A stretch of DNA of 64,000 nucleotides, from assembly GCA_037015955.1 (NCBI GenBank), contig CP143548.1, forward strand, positions 1,202,001-1,266,000, in the 5' to 3' direction. Shown here piece after piece: positions 44,137 through 53,021 of the stretch (the first letter of the stretch is position 1; every line of letters begins with the position of its first letter). The DNA is from Lachnospiraceae bacterium JLR.KK008. Its GTDB lineage: Bacteria > Bacillota > Clostridia > Lachnospirales > Lachnospiraceae. Made by a program: the position numbers and the translations under genes. Below the pieces are notes generated by a model. It was not told the origin of the DNA. It did no database searches and saw only the letters and a list, made by a program, of their open reading frames with translations.

Positions 44137-46260
44137 ATGGATGTAAGCCAGTATCTTGAGATTTTCATTGATGAGACGAAAGAACATTTACAAAGCTTAA
44201 ACACGCAGATATTGAATTTGGAGCAGGATTCTGAAAACGAAGATACGATCAACGAAATATTCCGTGCAGCGCATTCCTTAAAAGGAATGGCGGGTACAAT
44301 GGGTTATAAGAGGATGCAGCTTCTTACCCACGACATGGAAAACGTATTTTCCGAAGTGAGAAACGGAAATATAAAAGTAAAAGCAAATATGATTGATATT
44401 CTTTTCCAGTGTCTGGATGCTCTGGAAGAATATCTGGATAATATTCAGTCTTCCGCGGACGAGGGGACCAATGACAATGAACCGTTGATTAAGGCGCTCA
44501 ATCAGATTCTGGCAGGCGATGCTGCACCGGAGAAGGAAGAGGAACCGCCGACGGCCGAGAGCGAGTCCGATGAGAATGAAGAGATCGAAGAGCCGGGGGA
44601 AGACGCAAAATGGACAGGCGTGCCTTTGGATGAGACTGACAGGAACGTAATCAATAAGGCGATTGATCAGGGAAAGAAAGTATACGGAGTTACCGTTTAT
44701 ATTCAGGAGAACTGTATTTTAAAAGCAGCCCGTGCGTTCCTCGCGTTCAAGGCGGTGGAAGAGCTGGGGGAGATCATTGTGTCCGAACCTTCTGCGCAGG
44801 ATATAGAAGATGAAAAATTTGACAGTAATTTCAGTCTGATCGTGATCTCTGACGCTTCTCTTCATGAGATTTTAGAGTCTGCTCGGAGCGTATCCGAGAT
44901 TGAAAAAGTGGTGGGCGGCGTTCTGAAACTCGGTGAGGAAGCCGGTGAGCAAAAGAAAGAGAAAGAGGAAGAGCACGAGGAGAAACAGGAAGAAGAGAAA
45001 GCGGCGGAAGTGCCTGCCGTACAACATACGGAGCAGCCTGTGTCTGCACCCGTTCCTTCTGCAAAACCGGAAAAGAAACCGGCAGTAAATAAACCGGTTG
45101 TCAATCGTACCGTTCGTGTGGATATTGAGAAGCTGGATACGCTGATGAATCTGGTGAGTGAGCTGATTATCGCCAAAAACTCTCTGGTGTCGATCGGAGC
45201 CAATGGCGGAAACGATTCGGCAGACAGCACAATGTTTAATGAGCAGATCGAATACCTGGAGAGTGTCACCACAAACCTTCATGAGTCAGTGATGAAGGTG
45301 AGAATGGTTCCTATCGAGAGTGTAGTTCAGAAATTCCCGCGTATGATCCGTGACCTGCAAAAGAAGCTGGGAAAAAAGATGGAATTATACATGTCCGGCG
45401 AAGAGACAGAGCTGGATCGTACCGTAGTGGATGAGATTGGTGATCCGCTGATGCACTTGCTGAGAAATGCAGCCGATCATGGTCTTGAGAGTGCCGAAGT
45501 GCGCAGGGAAAGAGGAAAGTCGGAAGTTGGTTCCATCCATCTGGACGCATATCAGGACGGCAATAATGTCATTATCGAAGTCAGCGATGATGGCGGCGGA
45601 ATTAATGTAGAAGCAGTCAAACAGAAAGCAATCGGTCGTGGCGTTATTTCGGAGGAACAGGCGGAGAGCATGAGCGACAAGGACATTGTCAATCTGTTAT
45701 TCCTCCCGAGTTTTTCCACTGCGGAAAAGGTTACGGATGTATCGGGCAGGGGCGTCGGTCTGGATGTCGTGAAGTCCAAGATTGAGGCGCTCAGCGGCGA
45801 AGTGGACGTTAAGACAAAATACGGAGAGGGAAGTACATGGACGATTCGTCTCCCGCTCACACTTGCAATCATTCAGGCGCTCATGGTAGTAGTCGGAGAC
45901 GAAAAATATGCTATTTCCTTAGGTTCTATCGATACGATAGAGAATATCTCCAAGGAAGACATCAAATATGTACAGGCGAAAGAAGTCATTAATCTGCGTG
46001 GTATAGTCATTCCTTTGATCCGTCTGGACGAAATGCTTGATATTCAGAAAGAAAAAACGGAAAATGAAGATATTATCGTTGTTATTGTCAGAAAGGGTGA
46101 TAAGCAGGTCGGACTCGTTGTAGATGAACTGATCGGTCAGTTGGAGATCGTTATTAAGTCTCTTGGAAAATACGTCAACAAATGTAAATTTATCAGCGGT
46201 GCTACTATCCTTGGCGACGGTGAGGTGGCGTTGATCCTTGATACGAATGTAATGATTTAA
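44137..46260 (+). CDS. cheA: Chemotaxis histidine kinase CheA
   Basis: 707 residues with all five domains. P1 has phospho-His46 (AAHSLKGMAG); P2 (about 165-255) binds CheY/CheB; an acidic Glu/Lys linker follows. P3 dimerisation is TVRVDIEKLDTLMNLVSELI. P4 kinase has N box LLRNAADHGLES, G1 DDGGGINVEA and G2 GRGVGLDVVKSKI. P5 binds CheW and receptors. It converts receptor state into CheY and CheB phosphorylation. Begins one base after cheB's stop. Confidence 0.97.
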   Translation: MDVSQYLEIFIDETKEHLQSLNTQILNLEQDSENEDTINEIFRAAHSLKGMAGTMGYKRMQLLTHDMENVFSEVRNGNIKVKANMIDILFQCLDALEEYLDNIQSSADEGTNDNEPLIKALNQILAGDAAPEKEEEPPTAESESDENEEIEEPGEDAKWTGVPLDETDRNVINKAIDQGKKVYGVTVYIQENCILKAARAFLAFKAVEELGEIIVSEPSAQDIEDEKFDSNFSLIVISDASLHEILESARSVSEIEKVVGGVLKLGEEAGEQKKEKEEEHEEKQEEEKAAEVPAVQHTEQPVSAPVPSAKPEKKPAVNKPVVNRTVRVDIEKLDTLMNLVSELIIAKNSLVSIGANGGNDSADSTMFNEQIEYLESVTTNLHESVMKVRMVPIESVVQKFPRMIRDLQKKLGKKMELYMSGEETELDRTVVDEIGDPLMHLLRNAADHGLESAEVRRERGKSEVGSIHLDAYQDGNNVIIEVSDDGGGINVEAVKQKAIGRGVISEEQAESMSDKDIVNLLFLPSFSTAEKVTDVSGRGVGLDVVKSKIEALSGEVDVKTKYGEGSTWTIRLPLTLAIIQALMVVVGDEKYAISLGSIDTIENISKEDIKYVQAKEVINLRGIVIPLIRLDEMLDIQKEKTENEDIIVVIVRKGDKQVGLVVDELIGQLEIVIKSLGKYVNKCKFISGATILGDGEVALILDTNVMI

Positions 46261-46286
46261 TGAGAACAGGTGAGGAGGACGATAGC

Positions 46287-46790
46287 ATGGACAAATTCAA
46301 TAACAATATGAACCTTGCAAATGTCGGTGACGACAGTGAAGAATATGTGACTGCTCAGGTCACACAATATATTGTCGTGAAGTTTGGGGAAGAGCAGTAT
46401 GGCATCGACATTAAATATGTGGACAATATCGTACGTATGCAGCACATTACAAGAGTGCCCAAGGTAGCCAATTATCTGAAAGGTGTGATCAATCTGCGCG
46501 GCGAAGTCATTCCGGTCATGAGTGTGAGACTCAAGATGTATCTGGGAGAGGACGTGGAGACGAAGGCGACGAGAATTATCATTTTGAAGATGGAACGTGG
46601 CAATATTGGTATTCTTGTGGATGAGGTAAAGGAAGTAGTCAATCTGGAAGAAAAACAGATCGAAAAAGTTGCCTATGATGGAAAGGAGGATAAATCCAAC
46701 TACTTTATCAATGGAATTGGCAAATATGAGGGCGGACTGATTTCGCTGTTGGATCTGAACGCAGTCGTGCTCGACAGAGAAATGATGTAA
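46287..46790 (+). CDS. cheW: Chemotaxis coupling protein CheW
   Basis: 167 residues, one CheW beta-barrel domain: QYIVVKFGEEQYGIDIKYV, ITRVPKVANYLKGVINLRGEVIPVM and the NGIGKYEGGLISLLDL tail. It couples receptors to CheA. ATG 46287 is preceded by GAGGAGG; an in-frame start nine codons earlier sits at the cheA stop and lacks a site. Confidence 0.95.
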   Translation: MDKFNNNMNLANVGDDSEEYVTAQVTQYIVVKFGEEQYGIDIKYVDNIVRMQHITRVPKVANYLKGVINLRGEVIPVMSVRLKMYLGEDVETKATRIIILKMERGNIGILVDEVKEVVNLEEKQIEKVAYDGKEDKSNYFINGIGKYEGGLISLLDLNAVVLDREMM

Positions 46791-46815
46791 TAAGAGTAAG
46801 GCGGGAAAGTGGAAA

Positions 46816-47433
46816 ATGGACAAAGAGATCAATTTGGAGACGATGTCAGCGGAGTATGTTGATGTGTTGAAAGAGCTGGGGAATATAGGAGCCGGCAATG
46901 CAATGACGGCGCTGTCTCAGCTTCTGAACTGTAAGGTAGATATGAAAGTACCGCAGGTCATGCTGCTGGAGTTTAAGGACGTTGGAACTCTGATCGGTGG
47001 CGAGGAACAGATTATGGCGGGAATTTACCTTGCTGTGGAAGGGGATATAACCGGAAGCATCATGTTTCTTGTAGAAGTAGATTCTGCAAAACATCTGATC
47101 GGTAAGTTAATGGGGATGGAAATATCGGGGGATGAATTTGGCGAGATGGAGATGTCTGCTTTGATGGAGGTAGGAAATATCATTACCGGAGCGTATCTGA
47201 ATTCTCTTGCTACAGTCACAAATCTTAAAATCTTTCCATCAGTGCCGGCAATCAGCATTGATATGGCAGGAGCGATATTGAGTGTGCCGGCAATTCAGTT
47301 TGGAACGATGGGCGATAATATATTGCTAATACAGTCTCAGTTTATGGATGAGATAGAATTGAACGGTTATTTCATTATGGTTCCGGATATTGATTCTTAT
47401 GCAAAAATATTGTCATCGTTAGGATTAGCATAA
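46816..47433 (+). CDS. cheC: CheY-P phosphatase CheC
   Basis: 205 residues. Two active sites of the CheC/CheX/FliY family are present: ELGNIGAGNAMTAL (Glu and Asn) and LMEVGNIITGAYLNSL. CheC dephosphorylates CheY-P and binds CheD to control its activity. It lies directly before cheD, the usual pairing. Confidence 0.95.
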   Translation: MDKEINLETMSAEYVDVLKELGNIGAGNAMTALSQLLNCKVDMKVPQVMLLEFKDVGTLIGGEEQIMAGIYLAVEGDITGSIMFLVEVDSAKHLIGKLMGMEISGDEFGEMEMSALMEVGNIITGAYLNSLATVTNLKIFPSVPAISIDMAGAILSVPAIQFGTMGDNILLIQSQFMDEIELNGYFIMVPDIDSYAKILSSLGLA

Positions 47434-47462
47434 AATAAAATCATTGGGAAGAAGTTTGAAAA

Positions 47463-47948
47463 ATGAGTGAAATTATCAAAGTAGGTATGGCCGATTTAAA
47501 AGTGTGCAAAAGCCCCAATGCGGTGACGACATTAGGACTCGGGTCCTGTGTGGGAATTGCCGTGCGTGATCCGGTTACGAAAGTCGGAGGGCTGGCGCAT
47601 ATCATGCTGCCGGACAGTACATCGATACGAAATAATTCTAACATTCCCAAGTTTGCAGATACCGGCATTGAGGAGCTGGTAAGGCAGATCGTGTCGGCAG
47701 GCGCCAACCGTAACCGGTTGGTCGCCAAGATTGCCGGCGGGGCGCAGATGTTCAGCTTTCAGCAAAAGGCAGATATGGTACGTGTCGGAGACCGAAATGT
47801 GGAAGCAGTAAAAAAGAAACTGCAACAAATGAAAATTCCGATTCTTGCATCAGATACCGGAAAAAATTACGGAAGAACTGTTATTTTTTACCCGGAAACA
47901 GGTGATTTTGTGATCAGGCGTGTAGGAAAAGGTGACAGTGTCATCTAG
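47463..47948 (+). CDS. cheD: Chemoreceptor glutamine deamidase CheD
   Basis: 161 residues. Catalytic Cys29 in GLGSCVGIAV and His46 in GGLAHIMLP, the papain-like pair of CheD; further conserved segments AKIAGGAQMF and NVEAVKKKLQ. It deamidates receptor glutamines and stimulates the CheC phosphatase. The gap before it contains only its ribosome binding site. Confidence 0.95.
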   Translation: MSEIIKVGMADLKVCKSPNAVTTLGLGSCVGIAVRDPVTKVGGLAHIMLPDSTSIRNNSNIPKFADTGIEELVRQIVSAGANRNRLVAKIAGGAQMFSFQQKADMVRVGDRNVEAVKKKLQQMKIPILASDTGKNYGRTVIFYPETGDFVIRRVGKGDSVI

Positions 47949-47960
47949 TTGAGGAAAGAA

Positions 47961-48254
47961 ATGAACACGAAACAAATACCACTTATCGTGATGCTGTTGG
48001 CGGGAGCCGTAACAAGCATCAGTACGAAACTTATGCACTATGAGCTGGAAACATCATTATGGATATTACTTGCAGTTTTGCTTGTGTCATATATCGCGGG
48101 ATGTGTGATCAAGAGGACGATAGATTCCTTTGAGGCGGCGGTAGCGGAGAGCGAAACGCAGCAGGAGGACGATGGAAGTGTCTCCGAAGAAGGAGAAGTG
48201 ATTGAAAAGGATCTGTCGGAAGAGGCTGTGGAAACTGAGGATGCACAGGAGTGA
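47961..48254 (+). CDS. Small membrane protein between cheD and the flagellar sigma gene
   Basis: 97 residues with two membrane helices (PLIVMLLAGAVTSIST and LWILLAVLLVSYIAGCVI) and a highly acidic tail of about 40 residues. No family recognised. ATG 47961 follows GAGGAAAG; the TTG twelve bases earlier overlaps it. Proteins of this layout occur at this position in related fla operons, so a motility role is possible, but this rests on position only. Confidence 0.6.
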   Translation: MNTKQIPLIVMLLAGAVTSISTKLMHYELETSLWILLAVLLVSYIAGCVIKRTIDSFEAAVAESETQQEDDGSVSEEGEVIEKDLSEEAVETEDAQE

Positions 48255-48325
48255 CAGGCGCGGAGACGGCGGTCAGATGTGCAGGGGTATAAAAAAGCGA
48301 AGGGGAATTAAAATCGGAGGGATTT

Positions 48326-49090
48326 ATGGACGAAACGGCCAGAAAAAAAATGTGGGCCGAATATGCGCGGACCAAGCGGCCAGACATCAGGGAGAAGATC
48401 ATTTTGGAGTATGCGCCCCTGGTCAAAGTGGTGGCTGGCAGGCTCAGCATGTATCTTGGATATAATGTGGAATATGAAGATCTGGTCAGTTATGGAATTT
48501 TCGGACTGATTGATGCTATCGATAAATTTGATTCTCTGAAAGAAGTGAAGTTTGAGACGTATGCAAGTTTGCGTATCCGTGGAGCAATTTTGGACCAGAT
48601 ACGCAAGATGGACTGGATTCCCAGAACAATACGGCAGAAGCAGAAAAAGATAGATGCCGTAATGCGGGAGATCGAGACACAGACAGGCCGACCGGCAACG
48701 GATGAGGAGATTGCCAAATCGCTGGGGATCAGTGATCTGGAGTATGTTGAGTGGCAATCGCAGATGAAGATAACAGGCATTGTCTCTCTGAACGAATATT
48801 TGGAACAGGGGAGTGATATTCCCAATGATAAAAATGTGTCCAGATATTTTGACAGTCCGGAGAAAGCGATGGAGCAGAGTGAATTGGCGCAGGTGCTCAA
48901 AGATTCTCTGACTCTCCTGACGGAGAAAGAGAGGCGGGTCATTGAACTTTATTATTATGAGGAGCTGACGTTGAAAGAGATCAGTCATATACTGGAAGTG
49001 ACAGAGTCGAGAATATCTCAGTTACATACGAAAGCGTTACAGAAGATGAAAACAAAAATGGGACATTATATGGGAATTTTAACTGATTAA
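48326..49090 (+). CDS. fliA: Flagellar sigma factor (FliA/SigD/WhiG type)
   Basis: 254 residues with regions 2, 3 and 4 of the sigma-28 group: LVKVVAGRLSMYLGYNVEYEDL, GIFGLIDAIDKFD and KFETYASLRIRGAILDQIRKMDW, then LKEISHILEVTESRISQLHTKAL at the C-terminus. It directs transcription of late flagellar and chemotaxis genes from TAAA/CCGATAT promoters; a candidate target lies before fliK in this same operon. Anti-sigma flgM is not in the window. Confidence 0.96.
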   Translation: MDETARKKMWAEYARTKRPDIREKIILEYAPLVKVVAGRLSMYLGYNVEYEDLVSYGIFGLIDAIDKFDSLKEVKFETYASLRIRGAILDQIRKMDWIPRTIRQKQKKIDAVMREIETQTGRPATDEEIAKSLGISDLEYVEWQSQMKITGIVSLNEYLEQGSDIPNDKNVSRYFDSPEKAMEQSELAQVLKDSLTLLTEKERRVIELYYYEELTLKEISHILEVTESRISQLHTKALQKMKTKMGHYMGILTD

Positions 49091-49122
49091 GCAGACAATC
49101 AAAGAGCAGGCGGGGTGGCATT

Positions 49123-50712
49123 ATGAATGGATATTTTCAGATAGTGAATGAAGAAACCGAAACTAGTATTATGCTGTATCCCGCCGTAGACGGCGGTGAA
49201 GAACTGGATATGAAAGAAGTGGCAAGTTATTTGAATCAATGCGAGATTTCCTATGATTTGCAGTCTTTGTCCGCTGCAGCAAAAAATATGGGTAAGAGTC
49301 CTGTGAAAGTTGCGCTCTGCAGTCAAAAAGGCAGGCCGAGACAGGAGAGAATGAAAGTACGGATCTCGCGTGATACAATGTCAGTAACTGCGAGGTTTTA
49401 TGCGCCTTCTAATGACGGTACAGTCTTAGGAAAGGAAGACATCATTATAGATCTGAAACTTCAGGGTGTTGTTTACGGCGTTTGCGAAGATGTCTTGGAT
49501 GACTTTGTGAAGAACCGAGAATATTGTAAAGACCTGACAATCGCGCTTGGCAAGGAAAAAGTGCGGGGACAGGACGCCAGAGTGGAATATCAGTTTAATA
49601 CCGATACAAAGGCCAGACCAACGCTTCAGGAAGATGGCAGTGTAGACTTTTTTCATCTGAATACGGTCAATAATTGTCATAAAGGGGATGTGCTTGCAAG
49701 ACTGATTCCGGCAGTGCCTGCGGAATCAGGTGTGAATGTGTTCGGCGAGGTGCTCCCGGGCGGAGATGCAAAGAGTGCTTTTTTGCGCTATGGAAAGAAT
49801 GTAGAGCTTTCTGAGGATGGCGATGAGATTATTGCTCTCGTGGACGGTCATGTGATGCTGGACGAGGGAAGGGTCTCTGTCTCCGATGTACTACAGTTGA
49901 AGAATGTGGATCACTCCACAGGCAATGTCGATTATTATGGCGGAGTTCATATTACCGGCAGAGTATGTGAAAATTTTACGGTTAAGTCAGGCGGTACTGT
50001 GATTGTGGAAGGGGTCGTGGAAGGCGCTGTCATAGAGGCCGGTGGCGATGTAATCATTGCCAGAGGCATGAACGGAATGGGAAAAGGGAAGATTAAAGCA
50101 GGCGGCAACGTCATCGCCAAATTTTTTGAAAACGCAGAAGTGACAGCAGACGGCTATGTCGACAGTGATTCTATTCTGCACAGTACGGTTAAGGCAAAAG
50201 ATGCGGTACATGTGGGAGGAAAACGGGGATTTATTACCGGCGGACGCATTTGTGCGGCCAATGGTGTCGATGTAAAGAATCTTGGTTCCAATATGGGAGC
50301 GGATACAACGGTGGAGATCGGGGCGGACCCTTCTCTGAAAAACCGAGTGCAGGATTTGCAGAATTTATTGATGGAAGGTGATAAACTGATCAGACAGACA
50401 CGCCCTATTTTAGATTCTGCAACAAAAAAGATTAAAAGCGGTGCTGCTGTCTCCGATGAACAGCTGAGTTATGTCAGGGAGCTGTATCTTCTCTATAAAA
50501 TGAAAAAAAGGGAAATAAAGAGTCTGGAGAAGGAGCTGGATAAACTCCAGAAAATACTGGAAAACAGTAAACATGCCGCTGTTATCGTCAGAGGTGATGT
50601 GTATGCAGGCACAAGGATTGTAGTCGGTGATGTGTCTATGATGATCAAAGGAAAGCAAAGTTACTGTAGGTTTGTCAGAGAACATGGTGATGTCAAAATG
50701 AAAGCGTTGTGA
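49123..50712 (+). CDS. FapA family (DUF342) polymer-forming protein
   Basis: 529 residues: an N-terminal domain, a central stretch of parallel beta-helix-like repeats rich in Gly/Val (GGDVIIARGMNGMGKGKI; AGGNVIAKFFENAEVTADG) and a C-terminal coiled coil (KKREIKSLEKELDKLQKIL). This is the DUF342/FapA layout. Such proteins are frequently encoded beside flagellar sigma genes in Clostridia, but their biochemical task is not settled. Cytoplasmic, no signal peptide. Confidence 0.85.
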   Translation: MNGYFQIVNEETETSIMLYPAVDGGEELDMKEVASYLNQCEISYDLQSLSAAAKNMGKSPVKVALCSQKGRPRQERMKVRISRDTMSVTARFYAPSNDGTVLGKEDIIIDLKLQGVVYGVCEDVLDDFVKNREYCKDLTIALGKEKVRGQDARVEYQFNTDTKARPTLQEDGSVDFFHLNTVNNCHKGDVLARLIPAVPAESGVNVFGEVLPGGDAKSAFLRYGKNVELSEDGDEIIALVDGHVMLDEGRVSVSDVLQLKNVDHSTGNVDYYGGVHITGRVCENFTVKSGGTVIVEGVVEGAVIEAGGDVIIARGMNGMGKGKIKAGGNVIAKFFENAEVTADGYVDSDSILHSTVKAKDAVHVGGKRGFITGGRICAANGVDVKNLGSNMGADTTVEIGADPSLKNRVQDLQNLLMEGDKLIRQTRPILDSATKKIKSGAAVSDEQLSYVRELYLLYKMKKREIKSLEKELDKLQKILENSKHAAVIVRGDVYAGTRIVVGDVSMMIKGKQSYCRFVREHGDVKMKAL

Positions 50713-50734
50713 CGGGCAGAAACGGGGTGCGGAT

Positions 50735-51049
50735 ATGGCAATAGGGCCGGTTGAAATGAATGGCGTAATATCAAGAACGCAGGATTACTCTACGATCAAA
50801 CAGAATGAGGATAATAGGGGGATTATCAACCAGCAGAATTTTCAAAATAAGTTCGAGAAAGAGCTTGATATAAAACACAATCAAGTCGTGCAGAAAGATG
50901 ATCTGAGAAAACAGGACAGAAAATTTGACGCCAGAGAAAAAGGGGATAATGAATACCAGGGAGATGGCGGCAGACGGAAGAAAAAAGAAGAAAATCCAAA
51001 CGGAAAGGTAGTTGTGAAAGGGCGGGCGTCCTTTGACATGAAGATATAG
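50735..51049 (+). CDS. Conserved hypothetical protein of the fla locus
   Basis: 104 residues, charged, with the N-terminus GPVEMNGVISRTQDYSTIKQNEDNR replaced by no known domain; rich in Lys/Asp/Asn, probably disordered, with the tail GKVVVKGRASFDMKI. Starts 22 bp after the FapA gene and ends three bases before the next gene, so it is cotranscribed. I do not recognise a family beyond its recurrent presence at this spot in Lachnospiraceae fla loci. Confidence 0.55.
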   Translation: MAIGPVEMNGVISRTQDYSTIKQNEDNRGIINQQNFQNKFEKELDIKHNQVVQKDDLRKQDRKFDAREKGDNEYQGDGGRRKKKEENPNGKVVVKGRASFDMKI

Positions 51050-51052
51050 ACT

Positions 51053-52216
51053 ATGGAAACGATTGAAATGATACTGCTTGGCTTGGGAGTTATCGTGTTT
51101 ATATTGAGCTTTATACTTCCCGAGAGAAAACAAAAACTACATGAGGCGGACAGAAAACTGGGTGAGGAGCTGCTCAGGGAACTTTTGGAAGAGCAGATGA
51201 AGGATGTGAAGGTAAAGGTTTCCGAAGTAGTAGAGGAAGTGATCACACAGGCGACGGAAAAAGTGGAACGCTCCATGGAACGAATCGCGAATGAGAAGAT
51301 CATGGCGATCAATGAATATTCAGATACCGTGTTGGAATCGATCCATAAAAATAATGAAGAGGTTGTTTTCCTGTATGATATGTTGAACGATAAGCATAAA
51401 AATCTGAAAGAGATCGCCGCCGAAGTGGACAAGAGGATAAAGGCAGTCAGAGAGTCGGTACAGGAATCTGCAAGAGAAATTGAGGAATCGGCAGCCCGTA
51501 CGGTACAGGAATCTGCGAAGACGCTGGAGGAATCGGCAGCCCGTGCAGCGCAGGAGTCTGTGAGAGCAGTAGAGGCGTCGGCGGCCAGGGCAACACAGGA
51601 GTCTGTGAGAGCGGTGGAGGCTTCAGCGGCGAGAGCAGCGCAGGAGTCGTCCAAGGCAGTGGAGGAATCTGCCCGTGCGGCCTGGGAGTCTGCGAAAGCA
51701 GCCTTGCAGCAGGTAAAGGATGCGGAAGAGACGCGGATCAGACAGAAGAAAGATGCCGAGAGACAGGCAGAAAAACAAGTAGAAAAGCAGACAGAAAAAA
51801 CAGCACATCCGGCGATCATGGTCGAAGAGAAACGGGAGGAGAAACTAAAGAAGGAAGAGAAAAAACCGGAGCTTTCTTCTTTTGCTCCTTTTTCATCGCT
51901 ACCTGTCGTGGAATCTGTGCCATATGATGTGATGCAGAAAGAAACGGAGCCCGTCAAAGAAGAAAAGCCAAAAAAGAAGACGGCAGCCAGAAAGCCTGCC
52001 AAGCCAGTGCCGGTGAACAGGGAAACGATTCCGGTACCGGGCGAACTGCCTGAAGTAAAACTTTCTTTTGCCAATGCCGGAGATGACGGAAAAAACAATA
52101 ATGAAAAGATTTTAGAATTGCACAAGGCGGGCAAGTCAAATATGGCGATCGCCAGAGAGCTTGGACTTGGCATCGGGGAAGTGAAGTTGGTGATCGGTTT
52201 ATTTAAAGGGGTTTAG
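51053..52216 (+). CDS. DUF6115 membrane-anchored coiled-coil protein with C-terminal HTH-like end
   Basis: 387 residues. One N-terminal membrane helix (IEMILLGLGVIVFILSFIL) is followed by a long coiled coil. Residues 137-211 are five tandem 15-residue units (QESVRAVEASAARAT-like; DNA 51461-51685, 45-bp period). A Lys/Pro-rich linker leads to a C-terminal helix-turn-helix-like segment (KILELHKAGKSNMAIARELGLG) that fits the DUF6115 end. Could tether a DNA- or protein-binding module to the membrane near the flagellar apparatus; function unknown. Confidence 0.7.
   Translation: METIEMILLGLGVIVFILSFILPERKQKLHEADRKLGEELLRELLEEQMKDVKVKVSEVVEEVITQATEKVERSMERIANEKIMAINEYSDTVLESIHKNNEEVVFLYDMLNDKHKNLKEIAAEVDKRIKAVRESVQESAREIEESAARTVQESAKTLEESAARAAQESVRAVEASAARATQESVRAVEASAARAAQESSKAVEESARAAWESAKAALQQVKDAEETRIRQKKDAERQAEKQVEKQTEKTAHPAIMVEEKREEKLKKEEKKPELSSFAPFSSLPVVESVPYDVMQKETEPVKEEKPKKKTAARKPAKPVPVNRETIPVPGELPEVKLSFANAGDDGKNNNEKILELHKAGKSNMAIARELGLGIGEVKLVIGLFKGV
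51461..51685 (+). repeat. Five tandem 45-bp coding repeats
   Basis: Units begin at 51461, 51506, 51551, 51596 and 51641, each starting CAGGA(A/G)TC. They encode 15-residue helical repeats in the DUF6115-type protein. Units 3 and 4 are the most similar at the protein level, differing at one residue, which suggests recent duplication. Confidence 0.8.
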
Positions 52217-52222
52217 TCTGAT

Positions 52223-52846
52223 ATGAGATTAAAATGTTATTTACGGGGACTTGGCATTGGCGTTGTGGTGACTGCGATCATCATGAACCTTTTTGTCAGT
52301 AGAAAACCGGCTTCCATGACAGATGCAGAGGTCATAGCCAGGGCAAAAGAACTGGGGATGGTGGACGGCGTATTGACAGAGCTTTCCGAGACCGGGGAAG
52401 AAGTATCACCGGAGTCAGAAGACGGAAGTGAGGAAGCTGCCGGGGAGCATGTGTCGGAAGAAGAGGACGACGAAGATGAGGAGGATGGTCCGCAAGAGAC
52501 GGACAGTAAGATACAGACTCCCGATGAAGAGCAGCCGGATGCAGAAAATGTCTTACCGGAGACAGACGGAGAGGCGGAAGAAGGGCAGCCGGAAGAGCCG
52601 CTGGAAGATGAAAACAAACCTGTGCCGTCCGAAACGGTAGCGACAACGATCGTGTCGGTATATCCCGGGGAAGGTTCTCATACAGTCAGCAGAAAGCTGG
52701 CCAATCTTGGTTTGGTAGAGTCAGCGGATATTTTTGATGATTTCCTCTGCCAGAATGGGTATGACAAGAAATTGTGTGCGGGAAATTATGAGATTCCCGA
52801 AGGGGCTACCGCACATGAAATCGCCAAAGCTCTGACGGGGGAATGA
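52223..52846 (+). CDS. MltG/YceG-like N-terminal domain protein lacking the catalytic domain
   Basis: 207 residues. One N-terminal membrane helix (LGIGVVVTAIIMNLFVS), then a very acidic Glu/Asp/Ser stretch (about 55-140), then a C-terminal LysM-like/YceG N-domain (HTVSRKLANLGLVESADIFDDFL; CAGNYEIPEGATAHEIAKAL). Full MltG lytic transglycosylases carry a catalytic domain after this, with an ELTAE-type Glu; here the protein stops. It may bind glycan without cutting it. Last gene of the fla transcript. Confidence 0.65.
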   Translation: MRLKCYLRGLGIGVVVTAIIMNLFVSRKPASMTDAEVIARAKELGMVDGVLTELSETGEEVSPESEDGSEEAAGEHVSEEEDDEDEEDGPQETDSKIQTPDEEQPDAENVLPETDGEAEEGQPEEPLEDENKPVPSETVATTIVSVYPGEGSHTVSRKLANLGLVESADIFDDFLCQNGYDKKLCAGNYEIPEGATAHEIAKALTGE

Positions 52847-52869
52847 CAGCCATTATAATGTGATTTACA

Positions 52870-52896
52870 GGGAATCCTCTTGCAGGATTCCTTTTT
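52870..52896 (+). terminator. Rho-independent terminator of the fla/che operon
   Basis: GGAATCCT (52871-52878) pairs perfectly with AGGATTCC (52884-52891) around a 5-base loop and is followed by TTTTT (52892-52896). Placed 24 bp after the last fla-locus gene. Confidence 0.88.
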
Positions 52897-52908
52897 ATGT
52901 GGTATAAT
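52880..52908 (+). promoter_or_regulatory. rpsB promoter nested in the terminator
   Basis: TTGCAG (52880-52885) and TATAAT (52903-52908) are 17 bp apart. The -35 box lies in the terminator's loop and right arm. The start would be about 105 nt before rpsB. Confidence 0.7.
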
Positions 52909-52937
52909 CTGCATGTTGCAAAAAAACACGTGTGTGG

Positions 52938-52978
52938 ATCTGTCACCGGTGCTTCATTGACGCGGAAGTGGCTGACAG
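52938..52978 (+). promoter_or_regulatory. Hairpin in the rpsB leader
   Basis: TCTGTCA (52938-52944) and TGACAGA (52972-52978) pair perfectly, with further partial pairing of GCTTC and GGAAG inside. It lies in the untranslated leader of rpsB and is a candidate for autogenous control by S2, which is known for this operon in other bacteria; the element here is only inferred. Confidence 0.45.
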
Positions 52979-53021
52979 AGTAGAAATGCACGGAAGAAAG
53001 ATAACCAATGGAGGTAGAAAA

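Noticed and set aside
50881-52173. A 430-codon minus-strand open frame, Ser/Ala-rich
   Set aside because: It lies antisense to the DUF6115-type gene and its neighbours; the Ser-rich composition mirrors the plus-strand repeats. No ribosome binding site or family.
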